The notes under the pieces: model-generated | Seen by the model: only the letters and a program-made list of their open reading frames with translations | Databases searched by the model: none | What the model was told of the DNA's origin: nothing | From: Planctomycetota bacterium | GTDB taxonomy: Bacteria > Planctomycetota > UBA1135 > GCA-002686595 | Direction of reading: 5' to 3' | Length of the DNA: 64,000 nucleotides | Assembly: GCA_029259655.1 (NCBI GenBank) | Contig: JAJDET010000376.1 | Coordinates: 1-64,000, forward strand | Position numbers and translations under genes: made by a program | Part shown: piece by piece, positions 7,251 to 15,439 of the stretch | Layout of the letters: each line of letters starts with the position of its first letter | Position numbering within the stretch: position 1 is the first letter of the stretch

Positions 7251-10200
7251 ATGGCTGACTTCGCTGGACCCTGCCCGACAGTGCGGCGTGATCTTCGTGT
7301 CACGAATTCGCTGGAGGTCCCGAAGGACATGCCCCCGATGGGGAGCCCGGGTGGTTTGGTCTACAACACGTCGACGGACCGCATCGAGTTCTCCAACGGC
7401 ACGCCGACGGTCACCACGTTCTTCAACGCGAACGATCTCGCGCTCCCAGGTCTGATCCCTGTGCTTGCCCCCGCAGTGAGCGGCGCAGCACTCATCGGGT
7501 ACAACGACACATCACCTCTCCTTGGCGCCAGCACGGTTCAGGACGCGCTCGACATCTTGTCGGTGGCCGCGTTCGGCGGCGGCTCAGGCGTGACGACGAT
7601 CTCCGCGGACGAAGGCCTCACCGGCGGCGGTGCGGGACCCGGCGTCAGCTTGGCGGTGAGCGTGTCCGACAACGGTGCGTTGGGGTTCGATGCGGGTGCG
7701 AGTCCGGAAGGCTCTCTGACCGTGCGTGTGGATGGTGCAACGATCACGATCAACGGATCCAATCAGCTCGAGGTCGGGACGATCCCGATCGCGCAAGTGT
7801 CCCCGAACACCTTCACGGTGAGCGCCGACGCCGGGCTGTTGGGCGGTGGGTCAGCAACGGTGGGCGGCACCGTATCCCTTGCTGTCGATCTTGACGGTGC
7901 AGGCGGCCTGCAGGTGAGCTCAGGGACAAGCCCAGAGTCACGACTTGGCGTGAAGCTCGATGGCACCACCCTGGTCCTGTCCGCGTCAGGGATCGCGCTG
8001 AACCTCGGAGAAGCGAACACCTGGACCGCGGACCAGACTCTCGGTACGGGAATTCAGTTGGTCTTCACGGAGGACGGGGGAGCAGACACCATTTCGATCG
8101 TCGCTCCGAGCAGCATGAGCGCCAGCTACACGCTCACGCTCCCAGTCGACGACGGTGCTCTGAACCAAGTGCTGACGACGGACGGAGGTGGGACCCTGTC
8201 TTGGACCACCCCCGCCGGGGGAGGCGGGTCCGTCGACAACCTGACGGACATCCTTGATGTCTTCGGGTCGCCGTCGACAGGCGATGTGGTTGTCTATGAC
8301 GCCACCTCGCCTACCGGCTGGCACATGACATCGTTTGGCGCGGAGTTCACAGTCACGGCGGGCGGCTCCATCGTGCTGGCAACTGGTGGCGTCGCGAACT
8401 CGAAGCTCACCAATGCTGCGGTGACCGTTGCGGCCGGCTCTGGGCTGTCCGGTGGTGGGGCCGTTGCCTTGGGCTCGAGCGTGAGCCTCGACGTTGACGT
8501 GGATGCGAACGGCGGTCTTGAGCTCCGCGCTGATACCAGCCCCGAGGGCAGACTGGCGATCAAGCTCGACGGCGCAACTCTTTCGTTGGGCGCTGCAGGG
8601 CTCAGTCTGACGAATAGCAGCCTGACCGTCGCGACCGATGCCGGCTTGTCCGGCGGCGGGGCAGTAGCACTGGGCGGAACGGTCAACCTGTCGGTCGACG
8701 TCGCCGGGTCTGGTGGGCTCCAGTTCAACGCAGGCGCCAGCCCGGAGGGCAGTCTCGGCATCAAGCTCGACGGCGCGACCCTCTCGCTGGCCGCTGCGGG
8801 TCTGAGCCTCACGAACGACAGCCTCACCATCTCGACGGACGACGGGCTGTCCGGTGGCGGCGCGGTGTCCCTCGGAGGCACGGTCAACTTGGCGCTGGAC
8901 ATCGACGCCGCTGGCGGGCTGGAGCTCAAGGCCGGCGCGAGCCCAGAGTCCCGTCTCGGCGTGAAGCTCGACGGCGCGACTTTGTCTTTGTCTGCGTCAG
9001 GTGTTGCTCTGAACCTCGGCAACGCGAACACCTGGACCGCAGACCAGACTCTCGGCGCAGGCATCCAGCTGGTTTTCACGGAGGACGGCGGGTCAGACAC
9101 CATTTCCATCATCGCTCCAGGCAGCATGAGCGGGAGTTACACACTCACGCTTCCGGTTGACGACGGCGCCTTGAACCAAGTCCTGACCACGAACGGCGGC
9201 GGAGTCTTGTCTTGGAGCACGCCGTCTGGCGGAGGCGGGTCCGTCGACAACCTAACGGATGTCCTCGACGTCTTCGGATCTCCGTCGACAGGCGACGTGA
9301 TCATCTACGACGCTACTTCGCCCACCGGGTGGCACATGACGTCGTTCGGTGCGGAGTTCACAGTCACCGCCGGCGGCTCCATCGTGCTGGCGACGAGCGG
9401 TATCGCGAACTCGAAGCTCGCCAACTCTGCGGTGACCGTCGCTGCAGGTGCGGGCTTGTCGGGCGGCGGATCGGTGGCTCTTGGCTCGAGCGTGAATCTT
9501 GACGTCGACGTGGATGCGAACGGCGGCCTTGAGCTCCGTGCGGACACCAGCCCCGAAGGCAGGCTGGCGGTCAAGCTTGATGGTGCGACTCTTTCCCTGG
9601 GGGCTGCAGGACTCAGCCTCACGGACAGCAGCGTCACCGTCACGGCCGACGGGGGCCTGTCTGGCGGTGGCGAGGTGTCCCTCGGAGGCACCGTTAACTT
9701 GGCGGTGGACATCGATGCCGCTGGCGGGTTGGAGTTCAAGGCGGGCACAAGCCCGGAAGGACGCCTCGGCGTGAAGCTCGACGGCGCGACGCTGACGTTG
9801 AGCGCTTCCGGAATTGCTTTGAACCTTGCGAATGCGAACACGTGGACAGCGACCCAAGCATTCGATGCGGCGGGTGACGCGTTCACGTGGGGATCGTCGT
9901 CAGCCACCGACGATGGGGCGATGGACATCGTGCTCACTGCCGATGCGGTGGGCCTCGCCATCCACGCTTCTGGAGTTCAGCTCGCGGACCTGCTCCAAGT
10001 GTACGACACGGGGTCGAACCTCGTTGCGAGCATCACGGATCTCGGCGCGACGACGTACGAGATCCAGACGGACGGAATCGTGCTCACCGTCACTGGGTTC
10101 CTGAGCGGGCAGACGACGGACGTCTTCCGTGTTCGAAAGGACAGCAGCATCGGCACTGTCTTCTCGGTCGGTGCTGACGGCGATGTATACATCAACCTTT

Positions 10201-10946
10201 CGTCGAACGACGACACCGGTATCACCATCGACCAGGGGTCGACACCCGCGGCGGGCCAAGACTTCATCGACATGCGCACGTCGGGCGGGTCAACCCTGGC
10301 GAAGTTCGACAACGCCGGCAAGCTGACGTGCGTCGACGTGGACTATGGATTCGGCGATCCGAACAGCCACTACAGCGGAGCGAGCGACACCTCGAGCCTC
10401 GACTCGAACATCGAGGAGCTGGGCTACGTTCTGGCCGAGCAGACTGACTACTGGACGTCGTGGCCTCTATCCGCCATCGAGTGGTTGGTGGACACGGCAA
10501 CGCTCCAGTACGCTGGCGGTGATGTCGGGGTCATCCGTGGTCTGGGGACCGGTACAACTAATATCGGTTATCACCGCGGACAGATTCCGTTTTGGTACGA
10601 CGGCGGCGACATCACGATCGAGGTTACGTGGACTGTGAGCACGGGGACGGGAGTTGCTCGAGCATGGACTTTCCAGGTGGGGTGGAGAGAGCTCACGACG
10701 TCAGCTTCCTGGGAAGCACGCCCGTCAATGGCCCAGTCCTCGACGGACATTACCGTGAGCACGTCGGCAGCTAACACGAGCGAGATCACGACTACGTTCA
10801 CGATCACGGCTCCGAGCCCAGCGTTGAGCCCTGGACGATGGCTCGACATCGCTTTCCAGAGGCTTGGCGACGACGCCGCGGACACTTTCGCTGGTCAGGT
10901 TAGAGTGATTGCGTATCGCGTATCCTCAGGCGTGCTGAACACCTGA
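7251..10946 (+). CDS. Large repetitive tail-fibre or adhesin-like protein
   Basis: 1231 residues, low in Cys and charged residues, built from repeated beta-rich units. Short units (AGLSGGGAVALGGTVNLSVD, GGLELRADTSPEGRLAVKLD) recur about six times. A longer unit of roughly 200 residues occurs twice (see repeats at 7995 and 9005). Residues ~870 onward are unique and end in a beta-sandwich-like C-terminal domain (HRGQIPFWYDGGDITIEV). This suits a trimeric fibre with a receptor-binding tip, probably on the virion surface. No Shine-Dalgarno of note precedes ATG 7251. Confidence 0.78.
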   Translation: MADFAGPCPTVRRDLRVTNSLEVPKDMPPMGSPGGLVYNTSTDRIEFSNGTPTVTTFFNANDLALPGLIPVLAPAVSGAALIGYNDTSPLLGASTVQDALDILSVAAFGGGSGVTTISADEGLTGGGAGPGVSLAVSVSDNGALGFDAGASPEGSLTVRVDGATITINGSNQLEVGTIPIAQVSPNTFTVSADAGLLGGGSATVGGTVSLAVDLDGAGGLQVSSGTSPESRLGVKLDGTTLVLSASGIALNLGEANTWTADQTLGTGIQLVFTEDGGADTISIVAPSSMSASYTLTLPVDDGALNQVLTTDGGGTLSWTTPAGGGGSVDNLTDILDVFGSPSTGDVVVYDATSPTGWHMTSFGAEFTVTAGGSIVLATGGVANSKLTNAAVTVAAGSGLSGGGAVALGSSVSLDVDVDANGGLELRADTSPEGRLAIKLDGATLSLGAAGLSLTNSSLTVATDAGLSGGGAVALGGTVNLSVDVAGSGGLQFNAGASPEGSLGIKLDGATLSLAAAGLSLTNDSLTISTDDGLSGGGAVSLGGTVNLALDIDAAGGLELKAGASPESRLGVKLDGATLSLSASGVALNLGNANTWTADQTLGAGIQLVFTEDGGSDTISIIAPGSMSGSYTLTLPVDDGALNQVLTTNGGGVLSWSTPSGGGGSVDNLTDVLDVFGSPSTGDVIIYDATSPTGWHMTSFGAEFTVTAGGSIVLATSGIANSKLANSAVTVAAGAGLSGGGSVALGSSVNLDVDVDANGGLELRADTSPEGRLAVKLDGATLSLGAAGLSLTDSSVTVTADGGLSGGGEVSLGGTVNLAVDIDAAGGLEFKAGTSPEGRLGVKLDGATLTLSASGIALNLANANTWTATQAFDAAGDAFTWGSSSATDDGAMDIVLTADAVGLAIHASGVQLADLLQVYDTGSNLVASITDLGATTYEIQTDGIVLTVTGFLSGQTTDVFRVRKDSSIGTVFSVGADGDVYINLSSNDDTGITIDQGSTPAAGQDFIDMRTSGGSTLAKFDNAGKLTCVDVDYGFGDPNSHYSGASDTSSLDSNIEELGYVLAEQTDYWTSWPLSAIEWLVDTATLQYAGGDVGVIRGLGTGTTNIGYHRGQIPFWYDGGDITIEVTWTVSTGTGVARAWTFQVGWRELTTSASWEARPSMAQSSTDITVSTSAANTSEITTTFTITAPSPALSPGRWLDIAFQRLGDDAADTFAGQVRVIAYRVSSGVLNT
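7995..8620 (+). repeat. Long internal repeat of fibre gene, copy 1 (approximate bounds)
   Basis: Encodes NTWTADQTLGTGIQLVFTED through the SVDNLTDILDVFGSPSTGD segment and on into the LSGGGAVALGSSV unit. Copy 2 starts about 1010 bases later with very similar DNA, so a tandem duplication inside the gene is the simplest origin. Confidence 0.75.
9005..9640 (+). repeat. Long internal repeat of fibre gene, copy 2 (approximate bounds)
   Basis: Second copy of the unit beginning NTWTADQTLGAGIQLVFTED. Differences from copy 1 are mostly silent or conservative (for example SIVAP versus SIIAP), pointing to purifying selection after duplication. Confidence 0.75.
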
Positions 10947-10976
10947 CCCACACCGGCAGATGACCGGGAGATAGAC

Positions 10977-11330
10977 ATGACGAGAAAGCCCCGGCCCTCG
11001 GGCCCGACGTACTTCAGGAAGAGGATCGAGTCTCTCCTCAAGCAGGCGCAGGCGGCCAATGCTCAGATGCAGGAGCACCGCACTGCTGCTGAGAAGGCGC
11101 AGGCGGAGCTCCAGGCGGTGGCTGCGCGCCTCTCCGAGGCTCAGGACGTCTTCAAGGACATGCATCCCAAGGAGCACGCGGCGTACATGGCCAAGGTGCG
11201 GAAGGAGCGGAAGCTACCGGAGGTGTCAGATGACGAGCCGGAGAAGGCAACGAAGAAGCCGACGCCTCCGGCGCGCAAGAAGGCGACCCGGAAGAAGGCG
11301 GTCCGCAAGCGACCTCGCCGCAAGACTTGA
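10977..11330 (+). CDS. Coiled-coil protein with basic histone-like tail
   Basis: 117 residues. A long helix (residues ~15-60, LLKQAQAANAQMQEHRTAAE) is followed by a Lys/Arg/Pro-rich tail (KKATRKKAVRKRPRRK). GGGAG lies upstream of the ATG. The tail recalls the Lys/Ala tail of the SWIM gene, so DNA binding or packaging is possible. No family recognised. Confidence 0.65.
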   Translation: MTRKPRPSGPTYFRKRIESLLKQAQAANAQMQEHRTAAEKAQAELQAVAARLSEAQDVFKDMHPKEHAAYMAKVRKERKLPEVSDDEPEKATKKPTPPARKKATRKKAVRKRPRRKT

Positions 11331-11356
11331 GGTAGGGCGCACTCTCTTCGTATAGG
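11327..11356 (+). promoter_or_regulatory. Weak sigma70-like promoter without operator
   Basis: TTGAGG and TATAGG are 18 bp apart just upstream of the HTH gene at 11368. Unlike promoters elsewhere in the window it lacks the CGGYGATCRCCG operator, consistent with this block belonging to another expression class. Confidence 0.35.
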
Positions 11357-11367
11357 ATGAGAGTCCT

Positions 11368-11997
11368 ATGAGCGATCAGCCTGAAGCACCGGCCCCGAGT
11401 GGATGGTCAGATCCGCCCCCTGCGGATGCGGTGACCGGTGTAGTCGCAGCCCCAGAGAACCCGGCCAAGAGGGCGTACAAGAAGGACCAGATCGAGCAGC
11501 GCCGTCGCAGTGTGTTCCGGCTGAAGCAGATGGGCATGTCGCGAACCCAAATCGCCGACACGCTCCACTGCCACCGGAACACCATCGCGAACGACATGAA
11601 GGAGCTGGAGAAGCAGCGCCGCGACATCGTCATTGATGCGGAAGGCTTCTCTGAGCTCGGCGGCGCGATCATGGCTCTGGACAGCATCTACGAGCAGGCG
11701 ATGGCCGACGTACTTTCGGCGAGGGCCGGATCGTCAGAGCGGAACTCGCTGTTGCGGACGGCGATGAATGCCCAGCTCGAGAAGACGCGGATGATGCAGG
11801 AGGCGGGGGTGATTCCCAAGGTCGCCGATCAGCTGCACCTCACCGGTGCGGTCGAGCTCCTCAAGCTGCCCACCGATGCACTCATGAAGAGGCGCGCGGA
11901 GATCATCCAGCAGCTCGCGTCCATCGAGGGCGTGCCCGTCCCCGCCGGCGCTCTCGAGAGGCTGGTGCCGGCCGACGTCATCGAGATGTCCAAGTGA
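11368..11997 (+). CDS. HTH DNA-binding protein, possible small terminase subunit
   Basis: Residues ~50-80 form a helix-turn-helix of the resolvase/terminase type (MGMSRTQIADTLHCHRNTIA), preceded by a basic stretch (KRAYKKDQIEQRRR). A long helical C-terminal region (EIIQQLASIEGVPV) could mediate oligomerisation. Size and layout suit a small terminase subunit, but no large subunit lies downstream in the window, so a regulator is an alternative. Confidence 0.5.
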   Translation: MSDQPEAPAPSGWSDPPPADAVTGVVAAPENPAKRAYKKDQIEQRRRSVFRLKQMGMSRTQIADTLHCHRNTIANDMKELEKQRRDIVIDAEGFSELGGAIMALDSIYEQAMADVLSARAGSSERNSLLRTAMNAQLEKTRMMQEAGVIPKVADQLHLTGAVELLKLPTDALMKRRAEIIQQLASIEGVPVPAGALERLVPADVIEMSK

Positions 11998-12034
11998 ACG
12001 CGCGCCGCTTGAAACACGCAGAGGCCTGAGCTCA

Positions 12035-12107
12035 GGGTCTCAAGCATAGCTGGCGATGCACCGGACTTTTAATCCGGACAAGCCGCGTTCGATTCGCGGG
12101 GGGCCCA
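12035..12107 (+). tRNA. tRNA-Lys (anticodon TTT)
   Basis: A full cloverleaf can be drawn. The acceptor stem GGGTCTC pairs with GGGGCCC, two pairs being G-U. D arm GCAT/ATGC has loop AGCTGGCG. Anticodon stem CCGGA/TCCGG has loop CTTTTAA, anticodon TTT. Variable loop ACAAG. T arm CCGCG/CGCGG has loop TTCGATT. Discriminator base A; CCA is not encoded. It sits at the end of the plus-strand block, directly before a strong hairpin. Confidence 0.95.
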
Positions 12108-12118
12108 TCGCAGGGAAG

Positions 12119-12161
12119 ACCCCCCACCCCCTCTATTCTCAGAATTGGAGGGGAGGGGGGT
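12119..12161 (+). terminator. Hairpin terminator after tRNA-Lys
   Basis: A C-rich arm (ACCCCCCACCCCCTC) and a G-rich arm (GGAGGGGAGGGGGGT) pair with one mismatch and one bulge; the inner ATT/AAT extends the stem. CTTTT lies shortly downstream. It separates the plus-strand block from the converging minus-strand operon ending at 12187, so it may act in both directions. Confidence 0.65.
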
Positions 12162-12186
12162 CCGGAACTTTTGGGCTGTCGAAGCC

Positions 12187-12489
12187 TCAGCGCCGTCCTC
12201 GTTTGCCACGCATGTGCATGACCCACCAGTCCCGGGTCTTGCGCCACTCTCGGCGACCGGCCACCTGCCTGCGCGGCTCCTGCCACACGCCGAAGCAGCG
12301 GTGCTTCCTGGCCCGCCCACGCAGCTTCCTGGCCATCCGGCGCGCCGCGCGTTCGGTCTTGAACGGGCCGGCCGATGCGGTCCACCACCAGCGGTGCCCC
12401 GCGACGCGACGGACCTGGGGCTCCCGGCGCAGCCCGAACGCAGGGCCGATCTTCGCGGCCACGAGCTCGTCGACTTCGGAGGGGGTCAT
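12187..12489 (-). CDS. Basic Trp/Arg-rich hypothetical protein
   Basis: 100 residues, last gene of the operon started at 13.4 kb. Very basic and rich in Trp (HRWWWTASAGPFKTERAARR), the look of a small nucleic-acid-binding protein. No family recognised. Confidence 0.6.
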   Translation of the reverse strand: MTPSEVDELVAAKIGPAFGLRREPQVRRVAGHRWWWTASAGPFKTERAARRMARKLRGRARKHRCFGVWQEPRRQVAGRREWRKTRDWWVMHMRGKRGRR

Positions 12490-12570
12490 CTACGACTCGC
12501 CGCCGAGGTCCACCCAGAGCTTCGCCCACTGCGGTTCCTCGGGGAGGAGGCCGCGGCGCGCGTAGGCCAT
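12490..12570 (-). CDS. 26-residue coupled small protein
   Basis: Starts in the ATGA overlap with the upstream gene and stops next to the following ATG. The product MAYARRGLLPEEPQWAKLWV(...) is short and polar. Support comes from the exact coupling on both sides; function unknown. Confidence 0.5.
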   Translation of the reverse strand: MAYARRGLLPEEPQWAKLWVDLGGES

Positions 12571-13034
12571 CAAGCGTCGTCCTCTTCCTGGTCTGGCGGC
12601 GAATCCGGGGGGAGGACTTGGGCGACGCTGATGGTCTTCTTGTCGGGAGTCAGGCCGAACAGGGCCTTCCTGAGGGCCTTCTTGCGGCGGTCGATCTCTT
12701 TCCATGCGGCTTCTCCAAGCGTTTCCTCGAGGCCGGGCGGGAGGAATCCCATGAGCGCGTCAGCGCAGCGCTGGACCTCTTTGGCGGGGTCTTCGACGAG
12801 GGTCGCCATCAGCCAAGCGAGGGCGAAGTTTGCGAACTCGCAGGTGTAGCGTGAGGGCGTTGCCCCTGCATGGGGCTTCACGGCGAGCCGGAATCCGCTC
12901 TTGTTCGGGAGGTGGCTGAGGACGAACTGCGCCTCCCCCAGGGACCCGCCGGCGATCGAGTCCTCGACCACGATCAGGGAGCTCGGGTCCTCGACGAAAG
13001 GGATGTGCATGAACTCGGTATCGGTCACGCTCAC
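12570..13034 (-). CDS. Hypothetical protein, acidic C-terminus
   Basis: 154 residues with an acidic, Pro-rich tail (PPDSPPDQEEDDA) and a mid-region helix (FANFALAWLMATLVEDP). Coupled by a 4-base overlap to the 115-residue gene upstream. No family recognised. Confidence 0.7.
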   Translation of the reverse strand: MSVTDTEFMHIPFVEDPSSLIVVEDSIAGGSLGEAQFVLSHLPNKSGFRLAVKPHAGATPSRYTCEFANFALAWLMATLVEDPAKEVQRCADALMGFLPPGLEETLGEAAWKEIDRRKKALRKALFGLTPDKKTISVAQVLPPDSPPDQEEDDA

Positions 13035-13378
13035 GAGGTCTCTCCGTCTTCGTCGCCGTCCAGCGCGGGGTTTGGTTCAGGGGCGCAGATCATGCCCATG
13101 AGCTTGAGCAGGGTGCTCGGGACCATCACCAGCCGGCAGCCGTCGGGCAGCCAGCGCTGTTCGATGCTGAGGAGGGCGGGAGTCCCGGTGAGCTCGGTCT
13201 TGAAGAACACCTGGAGCTTCCACGTGGGCCGCCCCGGCGCGGGCTTCTGGACGCGGCCGCCGAGGTAGCCGCTCTGCAGTTTGCATCCGTCGAGCCAAGC
13301 CCAGGCCTCTTCCCCGTCGCGTGCGTAGTCCACGTATTGGATCGCGTAGAGTTGGTTCGGGACCTCGATTTCGGGCAT
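13031..13378 (-). CDS. Hypothetical protein, first gene of its operon
   Basis: 115 residues. GAGGAG lies shortly before the ATG, 24 bases after the -10 box of the 13.4 kb promoter. A beta-rich protein (YAIQYVDYARDGEEAWAWLD, WKLQVFFKTE) with an acidic tail. No family recognised. Confidence 0.72.
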   Translation of the reverse strand: MPEIEVPNQLYAIQYVDYARDGEEAWAWLDGCKLQSGYLGGRVQKPAPGRPTWKLQVFFKTELTGTPALLSIEQRWLPDGCRLVMVPSTLLKLMGMICAPEPNPALDGDEDGETS

Positions 13379-13402
13379 TCAGCGTCTCCTCTTGGGTACC
13401 TC

Positions 13403-13430
13403 ATCTTACGGTGATCGCCGAATAAAGCAA
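13403..13430 (-). promoter_or_regulatory. Promoter-operator module driving the 13378-12187 operon
   Basis: -35 TTGCTT and -10 TAAGAT with a 16-bp spacer. Operator CGGTGATCGCCG at 13409-13420 fills the spacer, so a bound protein would block RNA polymerase. Confidence 0.8.
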
Positions 13431-13517
13431 CCGTATTGCTGGAGACCGATTTCCTCGCTTCCGGACGCCAAAAGGCTCCGAAATTGAAAGTTGTAACCCC
13501 TGCCCAGCGGGCCACTT

Positions 13518-13630
13518 GTGGCACAAAGCGGGATCGTCGATTTAAAAGCGGGGGGTGCGCACAAACAGGCTGTTTCCTGCACTATTTTGTGGTCCCAGTG
13601 CACAAAATCGCTGCGGTTCGGTGCACAAAA
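13518..13630. repeat. GTGCACAAA iterons in a 290-bp gene-free region
   Basis: Between the 13.4 kb promoter and the gene ending at 13725 no gene is evident. Direct copies of GTGnnCACAAA(A) occur at 13518, 13555, 13598 and 13621. One inverted copy at ~13583 makes the perfect pair ATTTTGTG / CACAAAAT with a 9-base spacer. Such iterons mark replication-initiator or regulator binding sites in other phages and plasmids; here the role is inference. Confidence 0.6.
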
Positions 13631-13724
13631 CGGCTTCGCGGCAGCGGAAAGTAGGCGATCCTTTGGGCCTCGGTGATCCGACCCGGCAGAGCCCATTTAC
13701 TGCGGCGGTCGTCGAATATACCTC

Positions 13725-14108
13725 TTAGGTCGCCGGTCCTTCGACAGGGCGGTCCTTGGAGTCGAGCTCGTCGAGCCATCCGAGGTGGTCCTCGAGGTCC
13801 TGGTGCTCCCGGCCTTCCTCCTCTCGGCACATGAAGCAGGGGAGCGGTTCTTCGACGTAGGGGTGGACGGCGCAGTGGCCCGTCTGCAGCGGGTGCCCGA
13901 AGATGTCCAAGGACCCCCCGCAGCCCCGGGGACAGTCGCGGCAAAGGTCACATGCGATCTTTGCCGGCGGGTCCCCCTGGATGTCGATGAAGTGCCCGCA
14001 GTCGAGTACCGCCACCCGGCGCGGCGCCCCGCCGGCGCGCGGGATCTCCTTCAGGGCGACTACTCGCTTGGAGGCGGCTGGCTTGCGCCGTCGGGGGCGT
14101 CCGGGCAT
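13725..14108 (-). CDS. Cys/His-rich zinc-binding hypothetical protein
   Basis: 127 residues starting MPGRPRRRKPAASK; the start overlaps the 3' end of the upstream gene by 49 bases. Pairs DCGHF, CDLCRDC, GHCAVH and CFMC suggest two or three zinc sites. Last gene of the long operon begun at 23.0 kb. Confidence 0.65.
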   Translation of the reverse strand: MPGRPRRRKPAASKRVVALKEIPRAGGAPRRVAVLDCGHFIDIQGDPPAKIACDLCRDCPRGCGGSLDIFGHPLQTGHCAVHPYVEEPLPCFMCREEEGREHQDLEDHLGWLDELDSKDRPVEGPAT

Positions 14109-14377
14109 TCCGGGTTCCTCAGGTTGGTCACGAAGATCGGCGTAAGCTCGCCCACGTAGGCCCCCTCGACGTTGAAGGAGAAGTGCTCCTCTGCCTCTTC
14201 GAGGCTGAGCCCTTCCTTGTCCACCAGGATCTGGATGCACCGGGCGCGGTCGTAGGCGATGATGGGTCCCAGCGAGCACCGGTAGGCGGTGCCGAGGATC
14301 GCGTCGTCGAAGCCGTCGGCGACATACGCCTCAGGAAGGTGTTCCTTCAGGTGCTCCCTGATCTCCGTCGTGTTCAT
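14060..14377 (-). CDS. Conserved phage hypothetical protein
   Basis: 105 residues. The central stretch (YDRARCIQILVDKEGLSLEE, then a FNVEGAYVGELTPIF segment) resembles a small protein seen in many phages and plasmids of diverse bacteria, with no assigned function. It overlaps both neighbours by 40-50 bases. Confidence 0.72.
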   Translation of the reverse strand: MNTTEIREHLKEHLPEAYVADGFDDAILGTAYRCSLGPIIAYDRARCIQILVDKEGLSLEEAEEHFSFNVEGAYVGELTPIFVTNLRNPECPDAPDGASQPPPSE

Positions 14378-14669
14378 TGGACGCGCTCTCCTCTTCAGAA
14401 GCGCCGTGGAGCTCCTGGGCTTGCTTGCATGCCTCTTCGAAGACGCGGGCGGAGCGGCGCTCCATCTTCTTCACGTCTCCCTCGGAGGGGACCTTCAGGT
14501 GGTCCTTCTCGATCTCGAGCTGGAACTCCTCGGGCGGTAGGTCCCCGATGAACGCCCGTACGCACAGCGCCTTCCACCATCGGTAGAGGCGTTGCTTCTG
14601 GGCGAGTTTGATCGGCATCTCGCGGGTGATGATCGTCTGCTGGGGGAGGTCTTCTGGTGTCTGCATCAT
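14331..14669 (-). CDS. Hypothetical helical protein
   Basis: 112 residues, charged and mostly helical (QRLYRWWKALCVRAFIG), with an acidic, Ser/Gly-rich tail. Coupled by a 4-base overlap to the 257-residue gene upstream. No family recognised. Confidence 0.65.
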   Translation of the reverse strand: MMQTPEDLPQQTIITREMPIKLAQKQRLYRWWKALCVRAFIGDLPPEEFQLEIEKDHLKVPSEGDVKKMERRSARVFEEACKQAQELHGASEEESASNEHDGDQGAPEGTPS

Positions 14670-15439
14670 GTCTCTCCGCGCAAGCCGCTGACGGTCAGTT
14701 CGTGCAGCTCCTGCTGCCAGAGTTCGAGGAAACCGTCGCCAGTGAGGTGGGCCTGCTCATGGGCTCGCTCCTCGATCTCTTTGGCGGTGACCCTGCTCTC
14801 GAGGCCGAGGCCTCTGATGACGTTCCTCGTCCTGCAGCGCATCTCGCCGAGCATCCCGTCTTGAGCCGATAGCCCCAGCTCAGAGAACACGGTGCCGTAC
14901 CTGAGGTGGTCCAGAGGGATGACGGTCTCTGGTGCGTCGTCGCCGAGCACCGCCCGTGAGGGTCTCTTGACGATGCCGCCAGTAGCGAAGGGCGGGACCG
15001 CGGCTATGGTTTCGGCGGGGACGCCCACAAGCTGGATTTCACGGCGCCAGCAGGTCTCGAGGTCGTCGACGGTAGTGAGTGCTTTCTCCTTCGCGCGCGC
15101 CTCGATCAACTCGGCAACGGACTCGGAATTGGCGTAGCCGCCCCACTCCTTCATTACGGCCTTGGTCCAGGCCCTGAGATGCCCGATGCGCATGGACTGA
15201 TCGATCACCGGCCTCGTCCCAGGGGGGACGACGGTGATGCGCAGCGAGGAGTCGTGGGCGATCAGGATCGGCCGCCCGGCCTTCTCCCTGAGGAACCGGC
15301 TGATCCGGTGCGCCTCCTGCTCGGTCATTTTCTTGCCGCCGGTCAGGAACAGCATGGCCGGCTCGCCGAAGCTGGTTCCGAGCAGCGCGTTGCTGAGGAG
15401 CTGGAGGGGCCTCGTCACGGCCCAGAGCACTCGCCTCAT
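14666..15439 (-). CDS. Hypothetical protein with tape-measure-like motif
   Basis: Start chosen at MRRVLWAV, preceded by AAGGAGACGGC. 257 residues. Residues ~160-185 read FATGGIVKRPSRAVLGDDAP followed by ETVIPLD. This TGGIV-P-LG-E-VIPL pattern is best known from phage tape-measure proteins, but the rest lacks long coiled coils. The surrounding genes are small accessory genes, so it is probably not a tape measure. Confidence 0.65.
   Translation of the reverse strand: MRRVLWAVTRPLQLLSNALLGTSFGEPAMLFLTGGKKMTEQEAHRISRFLREKAGRPILIAHDSSLRITVVPPGTRPVIDQSMRIGHLRAWTKAVMKEWGGYANSESVAELIEARAKEKALTTVDDLETCWRREIQLVGVPAETIAAVPPFATGGIVKRPSRAVLGDDAPETVIPLDHLRYGTVFSELGLSAQDGMLGEMRCRTRNVIRGLGLESRVTAKEIEERAHEQAHLTGDGFLELWQQELHELTVSGLRGET

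Noticed and set aside
7600-9800. Regularly spaced repeats resembling a CRISPR array
   Set aside because: They are in-frame protein repeats of the fibre gene, with variable lengths and no unique spacers of constant size.
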